A DNA stretch of 64,000 bases from Hericium rajendrae. Its lineage: Eukaryota > Basidiomycota > Agaricomycetes > Russulales > Hericiaceae. Location: NCBI GenBank assembly GCA_033439255.1, contig CM065878.1:2418001-2482000 (forward strand), written 5' to 3'. The number at the start of each line of letters is the position of its first letter. Position 1 is the stretch's first letter. The notes under the pieces are model-generated. The model saw only the letters and a program-made list of their open reading frames with translations, searched no databases and was not told the origin of the DNA. A program made the position numbers and the translations under genes. Shown here piece by piece: positions 12,400 through 23,328 of the stretch.

Positions 12400-13985
12400 A
12401 TGGATGTACTCTCCGAAGATGCCGATCTCACAAAGGACGTGGTTCGATTCTTGAGCCAAGAATTAAAGTCGGTGAGGAGGCAGCTCGAACAGGCACAGGT
12501 AGAGACCGATTTTTTAAATTCGAACCAAGAGTTTTCATGATCATCCGCGAAGCAATCCCTGTCCGCGCGTTCCATAGCTACACCTGCACCTGAAGAGGTC
12601 GTAGAATTGCTGCAAGCAGAAAATGCGGCACTCAGAGCACGAATATCTGTTCTGGAGCGCGAAAATGCAGCACTTCAGGACGTGAAACCTCTGAAATTGG
12701 AACCATCGGTATGCCTCAGCGTTCTTAACCGCCTCCAGTTTGATTGCTCATAACAATCACGGTTCTCTCAGACTACTAGTATACATGACTTGCAGCACGA
12801 AGAGCTAGAAAGCGTAAGTGTCATTTCATACATATGAGGTGCATTTTAACGAGGCAATGGATTGCCCAGGCGAAACTTGAAAAGACACGAGAAAAATACA
12901 AGAGACTCAAGCAAACTCATCAAGAACTAACGGAGGTCAGTTCAGTCCACCACGACATGCTAGTAACATCAGCTCAAATCTCGTAAGACTTTGATTAGCA
13001 CACAAACCATGCTGGAGGAAGCTACAAAAGCGAAAAATAAGGCAACAGGAGATCTTGAAACACTTAGAAATAAGCCAGCCGACGTACGTGTCAGTTTTGA
13101 AAGCTAATTATTGTCCTGCCAATGCGTTGACGTGCTAGCAACAGACGGGTCCTCGTTGTGACGACTTCCTCAAATTGACTCTGGCCGGTTCAGAAATTCT
13201 GCCTCCATTTGCCGATCTGCGACCATGTTTCAGGCAGGAGACCTTCCTGTCGCATCTTGCAGGTCAACTTATGTAACTCCGTTTCACCAAAATCATGGGC
13301 CTTCAGCTTATTCGTCCACTTTGTACAGATCCCTTGACGATGTGCTTCATTATTCAAGCAGACAATTTATATTCCCCGGCAATGATCCTATCATATCTCA
13401 CGGTGTCGCTGTAGTCCCTAGCCACCGCTATAATCCCAAGGCCGCGGCTGGCAAGGGTGCATGGGAGAAAGCCTTATCCGTAACGGGAGGAGAGATTCGC
13501 GATCTTTTCTACCAATTCAAGGGGTCCTGGTTCTATCTTGGAACGTATAAGTGTGTTTTTCGGGAGGCATTAGAAACGGACTCAGTGAAGAGTCTCACCA
13601 ACCCGGTGCGTGCGCGTGACACATTTGTCCGTGGGCCACATACCTAGCTATTGACCATCATGCTAATCAGATGAAGTCGTACATATACAAGCAAACGATA
13701 CTGTTTCCAGATCTCGTCCCACCCTTTCTAGCGAACATGGTCGCTGACATGTACGCGACCGGCGCTCTTAAAGTGCAATGCCTAGGCCTGGAGCGCGTGT
13801 CCTTCAATGATGAGCTCTACTCAACCCTGCTCTCTGCGAACAAGACAAATCACAAAAAGCCAGCCTCCCAAAAAGCAACGCCGATCGACACACCGGTTGA
13901 GGGCACAACTTCTCACAAACGCTCAACTGGCGATTTGGAGAGTGGGAACCACACCCAGTCGAAGAAAAAAAGGCCCAAAACGTGA
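12400..13985 (+). CDS. Coiled-coil protein with conserved C-terminal domain, tandem copy 1 (DUF6697-like?)
   Basis: Function unknown. Exon 1 starts MDVLSEDADLTKDVVRFLSQ and the donor GTAGAG follows QAQ; exon 2 continues QSLSARS. A heptad-rich region follows (VVELLQAENAALRARISVL, ERENAALQDVKPLKLEPS) and then several tiny exons. The C-terminal globular part has QFIFPGNDPIISHGVAVVP, FYQFKGSWFYLGTYKCVFRE and VQCLGLERVSFNDELY. The SWFYLGTYK element resembles the basidiomycete DUF6697 domain, from memory and untested. The protein ends with a basic SKKKRPKT tail that could be a nuclear signal. The paralogue at 14322 has the same layout, promoter and first intron. Middle exons (12760-13230) are small and uncertain. 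Confidence 0.65.
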
Positions 13986-14321
13986 TGACGAGCCTACTCC
14001 TTGATATAACCCCGCGGACGAGACACGCCAGATCAATGTATTTTAGCTGTAAAACCATGATAAACGTCTGACCTCGACATCGGCACACCTATTCTCACTT
14101 TTCCATCCGATTCCGAAATGAAGTTAATATCATCGTGCCGTACGCTCGTCTCTTCTTCGGCCTCGCCACACAAGCGAAACTTACGTATTGACTAGTCGCC
14201 GCTCAGGCGCTCGATGTCGCCCGCGTACCTACATAACTTGCCCACGACCAACAACTCGTGCTCCCGAGTCGTCTTCTCAGTTGCAAACAGTGTCCTCTTT
14301 GCCGGAGGCGTGTCGCCTGCG
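13986..14321. other. Spacer between the tandem coiled-coil genes
   Basis: About 335 bases. No gene seen. Its right end (about 14240-14321) is clearly similar to the region just upstream of copy 1, including TCAGTTGCAAAC and the ATG context, marking the left part of the duplicated unit. Confidence 0.5.
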
Positions 14322-16646
14322 ATGGATGCAGTCGTCGAAGATGTCGACCTCACGAAGGACGTGATCCGGCTTCTCGGGCAAGAGTTAAAGACGGTGAGGA
14401 GACAGCTACAAGAGGCACAGGTAGAGACCATCTTCTCAATGCGAACGGAAACCTCTCGTGACAGTGCATGCAGCAATCTCTCTCTGCGCGTTCCGACACA
14501 GTCGTACCCCCTCCAAATGATGCTGTGGAGTTGGTGCAAGCAGAGAACGCAGCTCTCAAAGAAAGGATATCAGTTTTGGAGCATGAATTGGCAGCATTCG
14601 AGGATGTAAAGCCCGTGAAGTTGGAGCCTTCATCGGTGCGCCTAAGGAGTTTGAATTGTCCCCATTTTCGCTACTCACAACAAGCACTCTTCCTCAGACG
14701 ATCAAGGTTGGAAGACTTGCATATCAAGTTAGAAAATTTGCATCATGAAGAGTCGGAGAATATGGGCGCAACCAATGCGAAACTTGAAAAGACGCTGGAT
14801 AAATACGAGAGGCTCAAGCAAGGCCCATCAGAAGCTTACAGAGGTCAGTATATCCCAAGGTCAATAACGTTGGTTGAACTTCTTCCATTAGACCTTAGCC
14901 GCCACAGAGACCATGCTGAAGGAAGCTACGAACGCAAAAGAACGCGCATTGCAAGATCTCGAAACACTTCAAAAGCAACCGGTCAAAGTACGTGACAGCG
15001 TCAAACTGGTCATGGCCGGGACTCTGTGGTAAAATGTTGCGATAGATGACTCCTCGCTGTGTTGACAAGTCGATCCACACGGGTCCAGAAAGTCTGCCAG
15101 CATTCTCTGATCCGCGCCCATTTACCAGAGCCGAGGCGGTTACCCTTCCCGAGCCTGACGGTCAACAGGTACGCCATACTAGTCCTTGCTTCGACGTACT
15201 CTCAAAGCACGATACTATTATCCATTCGTTTCCAGATTTCCGAGAACACTGCGTCAACTGCAGTCTTTGTGGCGCAGGAGCGTACAGCTGCTGCGGAGGT
15301 CCAAGTAGCTGTGCTGAAGGGTGAGGTGAAGGCACTTCATGTCAATGACGCGAAGTTACAACAGCAGGAAGTCCAAAGCGATTCAGTGAGTCGGTATAGT
15401 GGAAATATAGCCCGTCAAACCGAACCTCATCAGGGTGTACTGGACTTCGAACTTCCCGCGTTACTCACGGAGGAAGAGGCTGATCAGGAGAATTGCGTAA
15501 GCCACAAGCGACATCTGCGTCCATGCTCAGTTAATTACGCAGATATCCAAGATTGAGGATCTTCAAGAAGGACTGGTCGCGAACTTGTTTGAAGATCTAG
15601 AAAAGCGAAAAGTGCTGGAATCTCATCAACTCGCGACGGTATCTATAAATTCTCTGTTCCGTTGACGCTTCTCATTCTAATTTCAGCAGTCTGATGCTGC
15701 TAGTGGGTCTAACAAAGGTGCATCGAGTATTGCACAAGCCGACAAGCCTATGGATATGGATGTAATCCAAGTATGTCATCAGCGCGACTCGAAGGGCAAC
15801 TATTACAATCGTCGAACTTTCCTTCGCTCTTTACCACCGCCGTTATCATCTTGCGATCGCAGTTCATTTGGATTTCCCTCGGGCATGGATGAAGCTGCTA
15901 TCCAAGCTGTGAGTCCCTAAGACTGATTGTCTGCTCTGGATGGAGTGTTCAATAGCATTTATCCTGTAGTTTCTAAAAGATTATTGGTCTGTGTCTTATC
16001 TATATATCAGAAGCGATATTTATGGTGCTATCTACAGTCAGAAGAGAGATTTGGATGGTACTATCCTTAGCGGTGCCCAATCCTTCAGCAAATTTGGGCA
16101 TGGCTTCCTAATGATGCCGATGAATGGCGCTAACAATCCTCCGAAAGACGGCGACGTTAACGCGAAAGTACGCTTATCATTCGACTCGGCTGAAGGTCGC
16201 ACTCTTGAGGTTTTCGTTTGGCATCCAAACACCCGCAAGGTCTCCTACCTCGGCAAGGTCACTTGTTTTAAAATGCCTCCTCTAACGATCGAGGAAATCG
16301 AAGACTTGAAGCAGCGTGTAAGTCATTTGATAACAAGATAATTACCACGATTTTCATATTGACCATCGCATAGGATTGGAATATGCTGCTCAAGTTGATG
16401 CAGAGGAGTTTTGACTTGCCTCAGATTCAGGCTGCAAAAGACGACCGCGCGGCAGGATGTCAAGCCGGAAAGATAATCATCTATTGCCTGGGCCTACAGC
16501 GCATCTCGTTCAATCATGACTTCTATAATGGATTGCTGAAAGGTCTCGCAACGCTCCGCGAAGACTCGACGAATAAGCGGAAGCACGAGGAGAATGTTGG
16601 GAATCAAACTAAGAGGGCCAAGTTCTCAGAAAGCGGAGGCACTTAG
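14322..16646 (+). CDS. Coiled-coil protein with conserved C-terminal domain, tandem copy 2
   Basis: Paralogue of the gene at 12400. The N-terminus MDAVVEDVDLTKDVIRLLGQ matches copy 1 nearly residue for residue, and the same GTAGAG donor follows QAQ; exon 2 begins QSLSARSDTVVPPPND. Coiled-coil segments follow (AVELVQAENAALKERISVL, NAKLEKTLDKYERLKQ). This copy is longer: extra exons between 15040 and 15920 add further Glu/Gln-rich segments. The C-terminal domain has SFSKFGHGFLMMPMNG, TRKVSYLGKVTCFKM and IYCLGLQRISFNHDFY, aligned with VQCLGLERVSFNDELY of copy 1, then a basic tail (KRKHEENVGNQTKRAK). The equivalent of SWFYLGTYK is weaker here, suggesting divergence. The exact exon chain between 15000 and 15990 is not certain. 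Confidence 0.6.
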
Positions 16647-16979
16647 TGTTAATAATGTGTTCTCCAGATACTTATGGCAGTAGTTAGGCAGTCGTGGAGC
16701 GTCGGCCCGGTACATGTCCTTCGAATCCTTCGAATCATGAAATTCGTGAGGCATCGTCGTATCTTTTGGCTCGTCGCGGTCGGGTGTGTGGGAGTGGGAT
16801 GAACGTCATAAACACATGTCGCGCGTCGCGCTTCCCGGTCGCACGACCAACGTGATCGTCATATCCCTTTTGTCTTTCAGTCTGCCCCGTACCGTCGTCA
16901 ATACACAGCTTGCAACTTATCTAGGAGATCCAGGAGGACTTGCGTCTACATCACAGTCTATCTGCTGGCGCCAGAGGCC
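16647..16979. promoter_or_regulatory. Intergenic region upstream of MMM1
   Basis: About 330 bases. It contains a direct duplication CCTTCGAATCCTTCGAATC near 16717 that resembles a T-arm motif but has no cloverleaf around it. Presumed promoter of MMM1; no other element recognised. Confidence 0.3.
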
Positions 16980-18149
16980 ATGGGCGACAACTATGTTTTC
17001 TCTCTGCATCCGACATTTACGCAGGGCCTCATCCTCGGCCAGCTGTCCATCCTTGTTCTCCTGGGTCTGATACTCAAGTATCTCTTCCTTGATTCAACGC
17101 CGCGTGCAGCGAATGTAGGACCGTCCTACCAGCCTCGCACGGACCGCGATGTCAAGTCTACACATAAGGTGTATGTACGCGAAGCGGATGGAGGGGCCGC
17201 GGACGCGGAGCCTGCTCCGGAGTCAACGGAATGGTTCAATCTTGTATTGCAACAGGTACGTGAGGCTTATGCTTTTGTTTCATGGCTGATCTTATCGGTT
17301 TGCCTTAGGTGGTAGAGGCGTATCGGTCAAAGTTGCGGAATGATTCCGTGGGGCCCGAAGGAGACGAGATTTCGAGGAGGCAGGTGGAGGAGTTTGTAAA
17401 TAAGATGCGGCCCGCTGGTATTTTCGTGTGTCTTGTCCATCCTATTCCTCTACTGTCTCATGAATTCATATCGTGACATTGCCAGGACACAATCCAAGTG
17501 CATTCCGTTGACCTCGGAATGTCAGCACCACGCCTGTCCAATGCTAGGACAAAGCGCGCAAAGACTGAACGACACGCGTCCGACTATGTACATTCAGTTC
17601 ATTATTCATCCTGTCGACTGCTGCTGATCTGTTTCCATAGCAGACGGAGTTCGACGTGACGTACACAGACACAATATCTGTATCCCTGTCTACCGCCTAC
17701 CTCTTCAACTATCCAAAATCATCATTTGCACGATTACCAGTGTCTTTAACTATATCCCTGTCCTTGTTTTCATCAACGGTCCGTACTGTCTTGACATCGA
17801 CTCACTTATCATTGATTGGTGTGCTGTACTTTAGATCACCCTCACGACGCCAACCCCATCATGCCCAGCACCAGCCCTCACCATCAGCATACCTCCGACG
17901 TTCACGCTCGATCTCGACATAAAATCTCTGCTAGGAAGCAGAGCGATTCTGGCTGACGTCCCAAAGCTGCATGAGCTCATCGAACATCAGGTTCGTCGGA
18001 CACTTGCGCGGAAAGGAACGTGGAAAGTCGTATTGCCGGGGCTGGCCAGCGTCCTGGAGGTGAAAGAGGAGATCAGTGTCCTGGAGGTGAAAAAGGACAT
18101 CAGGACGGAAGTGGTGGATATTTCGAGTCCCACGCCGAGCATCTTATGA
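16980..18149 (+). CDS. MMM1: Maintenance of mitochondrial morphology protein 1 (ERMES subunit)
   Basis: ER-anchored subunit of the ERMES ER-mitochondria tether, with a lipid-transferring SMP-LTD domain. The N-terminus MGDNYVFSLHPTFTQGLILG leads into a single transmembrane helix (LSILVLLGLILKYLFLD), the expected ER anchor. The SMP domain starts at STEWFNLVLQQVVEAYRSKL and includes IQVHSVDLGMSAPRLSNAR, EFDVTYTDTISVSLSTAYL, FARLPVSLTISLSLFSS, LTISIPPTFTLDLDIKSL and HELIEHQVRRTLARKGTWKV. Introns are short and in frame: after QQ, after GIF, near DY, and after SST at about 17779-17834. The C-terminal tail carries a small direct duplication (SVLEVKEEI, then SVLEVKKDI, about 18051-18105) before the stop at 18147-18149. 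Confidence 0.92.
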
Positions 18150-18670
18150 CGGTCAGATTCGCCGGGGATAGAGGTGACTGGCCTTTTGTTATGATTGTAT
18201 TTATCACGCGGACTCCCTTGGACCACAGTACGAGTTGTAATCCCAAGTTATAATATCATCAGCTGTAATCAGTACGCACATCAAAAACCTGCAGTCTCAG
18301 AGGCTGATCAGCCCTGTAACATGAGCTTTGACCGAGTCTTGAGCCCATAAATTATAAGAACGAATCGTACCCTAACAGTCAACGAAGCAACATGATTTCA
18401 ATTTAGTATAGTACACTCAGAAGGGAACGACGAGCGAAACAAGCAAACAGAGAAAATAGAAGCACTTTACATTTTACTTGAAACCTATCCCCATGCGCGC
18501 CTTTGTGCGCCGGATGATCGATGATATGTCGAGACCACCTTCCCGAGGCACGATCTAGGAGATCTCAGCCCGATCGCAACATACCGGCATTAGCCGATTA
18601 GAGATGTCCGTCCAAACCTTTGCACACAACTTGTGCTATCCCCGCTTACACCGTCTCTAGCTTCTGCACA
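18150..18670. other. Intergenic region MMM1 to RPB8
   Basis: About 520 bases holding the MMM1 3-prime end and the RPB8 promoter. No open frame of interest and no RNA gene recognised. Confidence 0.35.
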
Positions 18671-19269
18671 ATGTCATCTTCATCGTCAAACATAGTCTTC
18701 GATGACATCTTCGCCATCGAAGACATTGACCGCGAGGGCAAAAAATTCGACCGAGGTGCGCACCGGCCGTCCCTTTTCTTGTCCTCATTATTGATTCGCG
18801 CCGCACTGTAGTATCACGGCTATATGCCCACTCGAAAAACTACGACATGGACTTGACACTCGACTACAACGTCGAGCTCTTCCCTCTCGTGAAGGACCAG
18901 AGCATAGCGCTAGCCCTCGCGAGCTCTCTGGCGCGCGGAGGACCACCGGCAGGGGCGAATGGGATGACAGACGGCGCCGTGGAGGAGGAGGACAAGGACA
19001 GGGATGTGTGGCGGCCGGATGGGAAGGGTCGACGGGGTCTTGAGGAGGACTATGACTATGTGATGTACGGGAAGGTGTACCGGTTTGACTCTGGAACGGC
19101 AGAGATCGTGTACGTCTTTCTGATTTCTCGTTCTTTGCTCCTCATTCATGGTCGATGCAGGACGGCGTATGCCTCGTTTGGAGGACTTCTCATGTCTCTG
19201 ACAGGGTCATTTCGACATATGACCAGTATCGTTCTTGGTGATCCCATATATATATTGCTGCGCAAGTAA
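18671..19269 (+). CDS. RPB8: RNA polymerase I, II and III shared subunit RPABC3 (RPB8)
   Basis: Small subunit common to the three nuclear RNA polymerases. Three exons: MSSSSSNIVFDDIFAIEDID with EGKKFDR, then VSRLYAHSKNYDMDLTLDYN with VELFPLVKDQSIALALASSL, then TAYASFGGLLMSLTGSFRHM and the ending LGDPIYILLRK. Both introns are GT-AG and restore the conserved FDRVSRL and EIVTAYASFGG junctions. The central acidic loop (GAVEEEDKDRDVW) is the variable region in this family. Length is normal, about 150 residues. Stop at 19267-19269; RAD51 ends head-on about 210 bases downstream. Confidence 0.95.
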
Positions 19270-19482
19270 CCTCATCTAGGTTGTATCATATTACCCATAA
19301 AATCACTGAAGGGCGTCGGGCTTCATCCTGTTGTGCAGTTATCTGTGTGGCTATTCACCGGCGAGGATATACATCATAATACACCATTAATCATTTGATT
19401 CACCATGTGCTGATTTACAATACAGTCCTCAGAAAGCATGGCCAGGATCCGTGAAAAGCAAAAGAAAATCGAAGCGCAACGA

Positions 19483-20783
19483 TCATGTTTCCTCCTCAGG
19501 ATCTCCGATACCACTTTGAAGGATGGCGAACATTGTCTCAGACTCTGGAAGGCATGGGGAATCATAAATCTTGCAGACACGGGTATTTGCGCGGCCCTTC
19601 TTGAGTTGCAGACTTAGACCAAATCAAGGTCAGTGAGATGTGCGGAGCGAATGGGCAAGAATGCGTACCGAGTAGTCGAAGCGTGAGCGAGAGGATATTT
19701 CCGCCAATGGGTTTCTTCTCGTTTGCTGCGTATGGTCCTGCTGAAGCATCTGGGTTGGACATGACTTGATTGCTGTAAACAACAGCGATTCCGAACTAGA
19801 CCTGGGATCAGTATGGAATATATGCCTTTGGTTTGAAGGAAATACCTCATCGGCAAGTCTCTGCAGGTTACGCAAGAACTTCGACAGGTGCGATTGACGG
19901 GCTGCCAGTTCTCCACGACCGATGTAGTCGCTACGGAATAAGGCAGTCGCGGAGTCTACAATTAATAGACAGAACCTGGAGGGATATGAGCATGCATATA
20001 TTGAGATCTTCATGTCCTTTTGTACCTGGACTCAGACATCAATGCACTCGCTGCAGTCAGCAGTTGGTGCTGATGATCGGCATTGTATGCACGAGCGTAC
20101 GCAACATTGTCGAGGACTTCTTCCCCGTTGAGGCCGTATCGTTCAGCGACAGCAAGCAATCGGACTGGGCGGAAGGTGCCTTCGGTATCGATGTAGAGAC
20201 ACTTGCCCTCGCCACCTCCCATGCTGACAGGCAACTGGCAAGTGACGGCAAGGGTATGGCAGATCTGAGACTTCCCGGTTCTAAATTCACCAAAGAGCTC
20301 AGTGAGAGAGCCAGTCTCAATTCCACCTGGGAGTTCCTGGATAAACTAGTGAGATCTCACGACGTGAAAGAGGACGTACCACCAAGTAGAGTATCAAGAT
20401 TCTTAGATCCTGTTGTGATATGCACGAGCTCTGAGCGCCGCGCATGCACTTCTGTGGCACTTTGGAAACCGAGGGGCACGATCTTTTGCGCTAAGTCGAA
20501 TATATGAGGCCATACAGTCGCAACGACACCGAGCGCGTTACTTACCCTCGGCCAATATCTTCTCTGCCTTCTGCTCCGAGATTCCCTTGATGCTGATTAG
20601 GTTCTTCTTCGGGGTATATGCGACGGCCTCGACGGTATGGAAGCCTGCGTCGGCGAGTTTCTTGATATCTTGGGCGTGGATGCCTGCCTCTTGCAGTTTG
20701 TTGATAAGCAGAGGCCCGGAGACTTGGAAGTCTTCCTCTCCTTCCTCCTGAGGTCCTTGAGATCCTTGAGTTGAGGGCGGCAT
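19483..20783 (-). CDS. RAD51: DNA recombinase RAD51
   Basis: RecA-family strand-exchange ATPase for homologous recombination, nuclear. The N-terminal helix-hairpin-helix region reads [20 protein letters not shown] and [18 protein letters not shown]. Then [20 protein letters not shown] leads to Walker [10 protein letters not shown]. Further along are [20 protein letters not shown], Walker [56 protein letters not shown] and the ending [12 protein letters not shown]. At least five short introns have clean GT-AG sites. At about 19688-19697 the frame slips inside CTCTC, just before the invariant AHASTTR; removing a TC or adding one base restores it. Everything essential is intact, so this is probably an error. 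Confidence 0.94.
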
Positions 20784-21102
20784 TTATATGCGTGGACGGC
20801 GGGCGTGAGGGCGGCGGGATCGATGGCGGCTCGAGGTCTTGAGGATGAGTCGGTGAGTCGAAGAGAGCAAAGCAGGCACGGACGTGACGCTCGTCGACGG
20901 CTCGACGCGCACACGCTTCCCATCACGTGGACGTGTGCAGCCTTATAGGGTATGTCGCCGCGGACCAATGGACCAAAACTTAGAACCGGGTCTCTGCAAC
21001 ATTTGCAGTCTTCCAGCACACACAGAATATTGCAGACAGTCAAGACAGGTATTGCGAGTGAAGATGTATTATGAAGATATATATGTCTATGTAACCAAGG
21101 AA
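20784..21102. promoter_or_regulatory. RAD51 promoter and 3-prime end of the uL4m gene
   Basis: About 320 bases between the RAD51 start and the stop of the next minus-strand gene. No gene was recognised; presumed RAD51 promoter. Confidence 0.3.
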
Positions 21103-22033
21103 CTATGTGGAATCGGCGGCTCCTGGCAACTTGCTAAATTTCTGTTGAAGCAACTCGACGGCTTCGATGTCCAAGACAACGTGCGGCCATTTGACAAGAT
21201 CGTACACATTGAGCTCGTCGACGGTTGTCGTCTCCACCCTGTAGAGATTGCCAGTTACCCGATCTAAGCCAGAGGGAATATCCTCACGCCCGGTTACGAA
21301 CAACGTCTTTTTCCACCCCAGCTCCTGCAGCCTCGCCGCCATCTCCCTAGTCTTGACACCAGGCCAGTCCAGACTCTGCACAACTTCAACGCGTTCTCCT
21401 TCAATCTCGCACTCAGCGCGACCCGCATTCCCATCTGAATCACCTTCCGTGGCAGTTTGGTGGCGAAACTACGCGGCTTGGGTCCAAATGCGACACCTCC
21501 ACCGCGCAGCATGGGACTTTGACCATCGCCAAGACGCGCCATACCGCTGCCTTTCTGGCGACGAATCTTCCGGCCAGAACCACGGACCTCGGCACGCGTC
21601 TTCGTGCTCGCGGAACCTTGGCGCAGGCCATCGAGGATGTGAACGACACAGGAATGCAGTATGTCTCGGCGAATGGGATGCGCGAATACGGTGGGGTCCA
21701 GTTCCACTTTTGAGGGAGCCTCGTTTGTAGAAGAGCGGATGAGGGAGGACAAGGGGACGGATACTCGCCGTGTCACAGGCAAAGCTTCTGAAGGGTCAAA
21801 ATCGGGCAAAGCATTATGATAACATATGGCGTACATTCTGTGACATCTTTCGCATCGGTTGAAGGCGAAGATGTGAGTACCGCAGCATCTGATACGGATA
21901 CATGCTCGACGCTAGCGGTCGCTAGTCTGCGACACGAGAGCCTGGACGGCTGCAGACACTGTCAATAAAGGTATACGCAGAGGCCAGAAACGATACTGAC
22001 CTGCACAAACGCAGTCCTGATAACGGACAACAT
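21103..22033 (-). CDS. MRPL4: Mitochondrial large ribosomal subunit protein uL4m
   Basis: Structural protein of the mitochondrial ribosome large subunit. The start at 22033 gives an Arg/Ser/Ala-rich targeting peptide (MLSVIRTAFVQ, intron, CLQPSRLSCRRLATASVEH). The uL4 core is clear: HPIRRDILHSCVVHILDGLR, TRAEVRGSGRKIRRQKGSG, ARLGDGQSPMLRGGGVAFGP and VIQMGMRVALSARLK. The C-terminal part (VEVVQSLDWPGVKTREMA, WKKTLFVTGRED, NVYDLVKWPHVVLDIEAV) is in another frame. One missing base near 21398 (a GG that should be GGG) explains the break. Another near 21805 (CCC for CCCC) joins the targeting exon to PDFDPSEALPVTRR. Length is in the normal range once corrected. Confidence 0.88.
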
Positions 22034-22499
22034 AATGGCGTGAAGTGCGCAGGATGCAGTACTTGGCTACTTGACACGATAGCCCGCAATACCAAGTCGC
22101 GCGAGAGCGTTGGAGAGACGGACGGAGGAGGAAGGCAAATTGGATTACGTAATACGCGTGAGAATTTTCTTAGCTTTCCCACCGGGCTCATCGACGTCCT
22201 CCTCATCAACACACCCGTCCGCCCGCATCTAACGACCTCAAGAAGGGTGAGTTCTTGTCATTTATGGTTCTAACAGTCCTTTAGCAGTCCGTTGAATGCT
22301 GCATCGTCGTAATTTTGTCGAAATCCGTTCGGGGATGCGTTGGATGGGCCTTGTCTAGTTTGGATGACGCTTGACCCACTAGCCATTCTCGAACCTATGC
22401 TTTTCAGCTTTCGGGCTCTCCACTTTTCAGGATATCTGAACTAACACATTGCCTTCCAGCTCTTCCACGTCCAGGACCGGCCCATCCTCTTTATACAAA
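22034..22499. promoter_or_regulatory. uL4m / RPS16 divergent region with probable 5-prime UTR intron
   Basis: About 465 bases between divergent ribosomal protein genes (mitochondrial and cytosolic). A donor-like AAGG/GTGAGT at about 22247 and an acceptor TTCCAG at about 22460 could frame a leader intron of RPS16, a common layout in fungal ribosomal protein genes. Inference from motifs only. Confidence 0.35.
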
Positions 22500-23039
22500 A
22501 TGGCTTCATCAACGAAGGCCGTCCAGACGTTCGGCAAAAAGAAGGCACGTCGTCCCAGATCCTCTTGAGCAAGGCGACTGACCAGCCTATCCTATAGACT
22601 GCCACGGCAGTCGCACATGCTCGTGAGGGCAGGGGCCTCATCCGCATCAACGGCTCGCCCATCACCCTCGTTCAGCCCGAGATCCTGCGCTTCAAGGTCT
22701 ACGAGCCCGTCCTCGTCGCCGGCGAGGACTCCTTTGCCAACATCGACATCCGCGTCCGCGTCAATGGTGGTGGACACACGTCGCAGGTCTACGCCATCCG
22801 CCAGGCCATCGCCAAGGCGGTCGTCGCGTACTACGCGAAGTACGTCGATGCGTACAGCGCAATTGAGCTGAAGAAGAAGCTGGTCGCATACGACAGGACG
22901 CTCCTGATCGCTGATCCCAGACGGATGGAGCCGAAGAAATTCGGTGGTGCTGGTGCCCGTGCTCGCAGGCAGAAGAGGTGTGTGGCAGTCTTTTCAAAAT
23001 TTCGCAGATCATTCATGTTTTGTCCGCAGTTACCGGTGA
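22500..23039 (+). CDS. RPS16: Cytosolic small ribosomal subunit protein uS9 (RPS16)
   Basis: Structural protein of the 40S subunit decoding region. Exon 1 (22500-22544) encodes [15 protein letters not shown]. Exon 2 (22598-22976) encodes [58 protein letters not shown] and [18 protein letters not shown]. Exon 3 (23030-23039) supplies the last residues SYR. The first intron begins GCACGT and ends TATAG: no GT donor nearby keeps the frame, so this appears to be a GC-AG intron. The second intron is ordinary GT-AG. The protein is full length, and the C-terminal QKSYR matches the family. Confidence 0.95.
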
Positions 23040-23188
23040 AGGGTTGTGCTACTGTATCTCTTGGCTCCTCATGTGTTATTCTTTCCTCGCATATGCAGCA
23101 TGCTCATGTCTATGACACCACAATGCATTGTTGGGTTTTGCTGTGATTCAGACCCAAACATATATTGAGCTTGAAATTTGCGATCATA

Positions 23189-23219
23189 GGCATAAGGTAA
23201 GGCATAAGGTAAGGTAAGG
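23189..23219. repeat. Short tandem repeat downstream of RPS16
   Basis: The 12-base unit GGCATAAGGTAA occurs twice in a row, followed by partial GGTAA copies. It lies between the convergent RPS16 and kinase-like genes and is probably ordinary slippage-derived sequence. Confidence 0.7.
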
Positions 23220-23328
23220 ACTATAGTGTCGTGTGTCTGATACAAGCCGATGTACTGAGTGCAGATGAGACATAAGTGACATCAAGAACAGGAAGTTTAA
23301 CAGGAGATTCGAGGCGGTTGATAATGCG

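Noticed and set aside
16717-16736. CCTTCGAATCCTTCGAATC resembling a tRNA T-loop
   Set aside because: It is just a short direct repeat; no cloverleaf or Pol III terminator fits.
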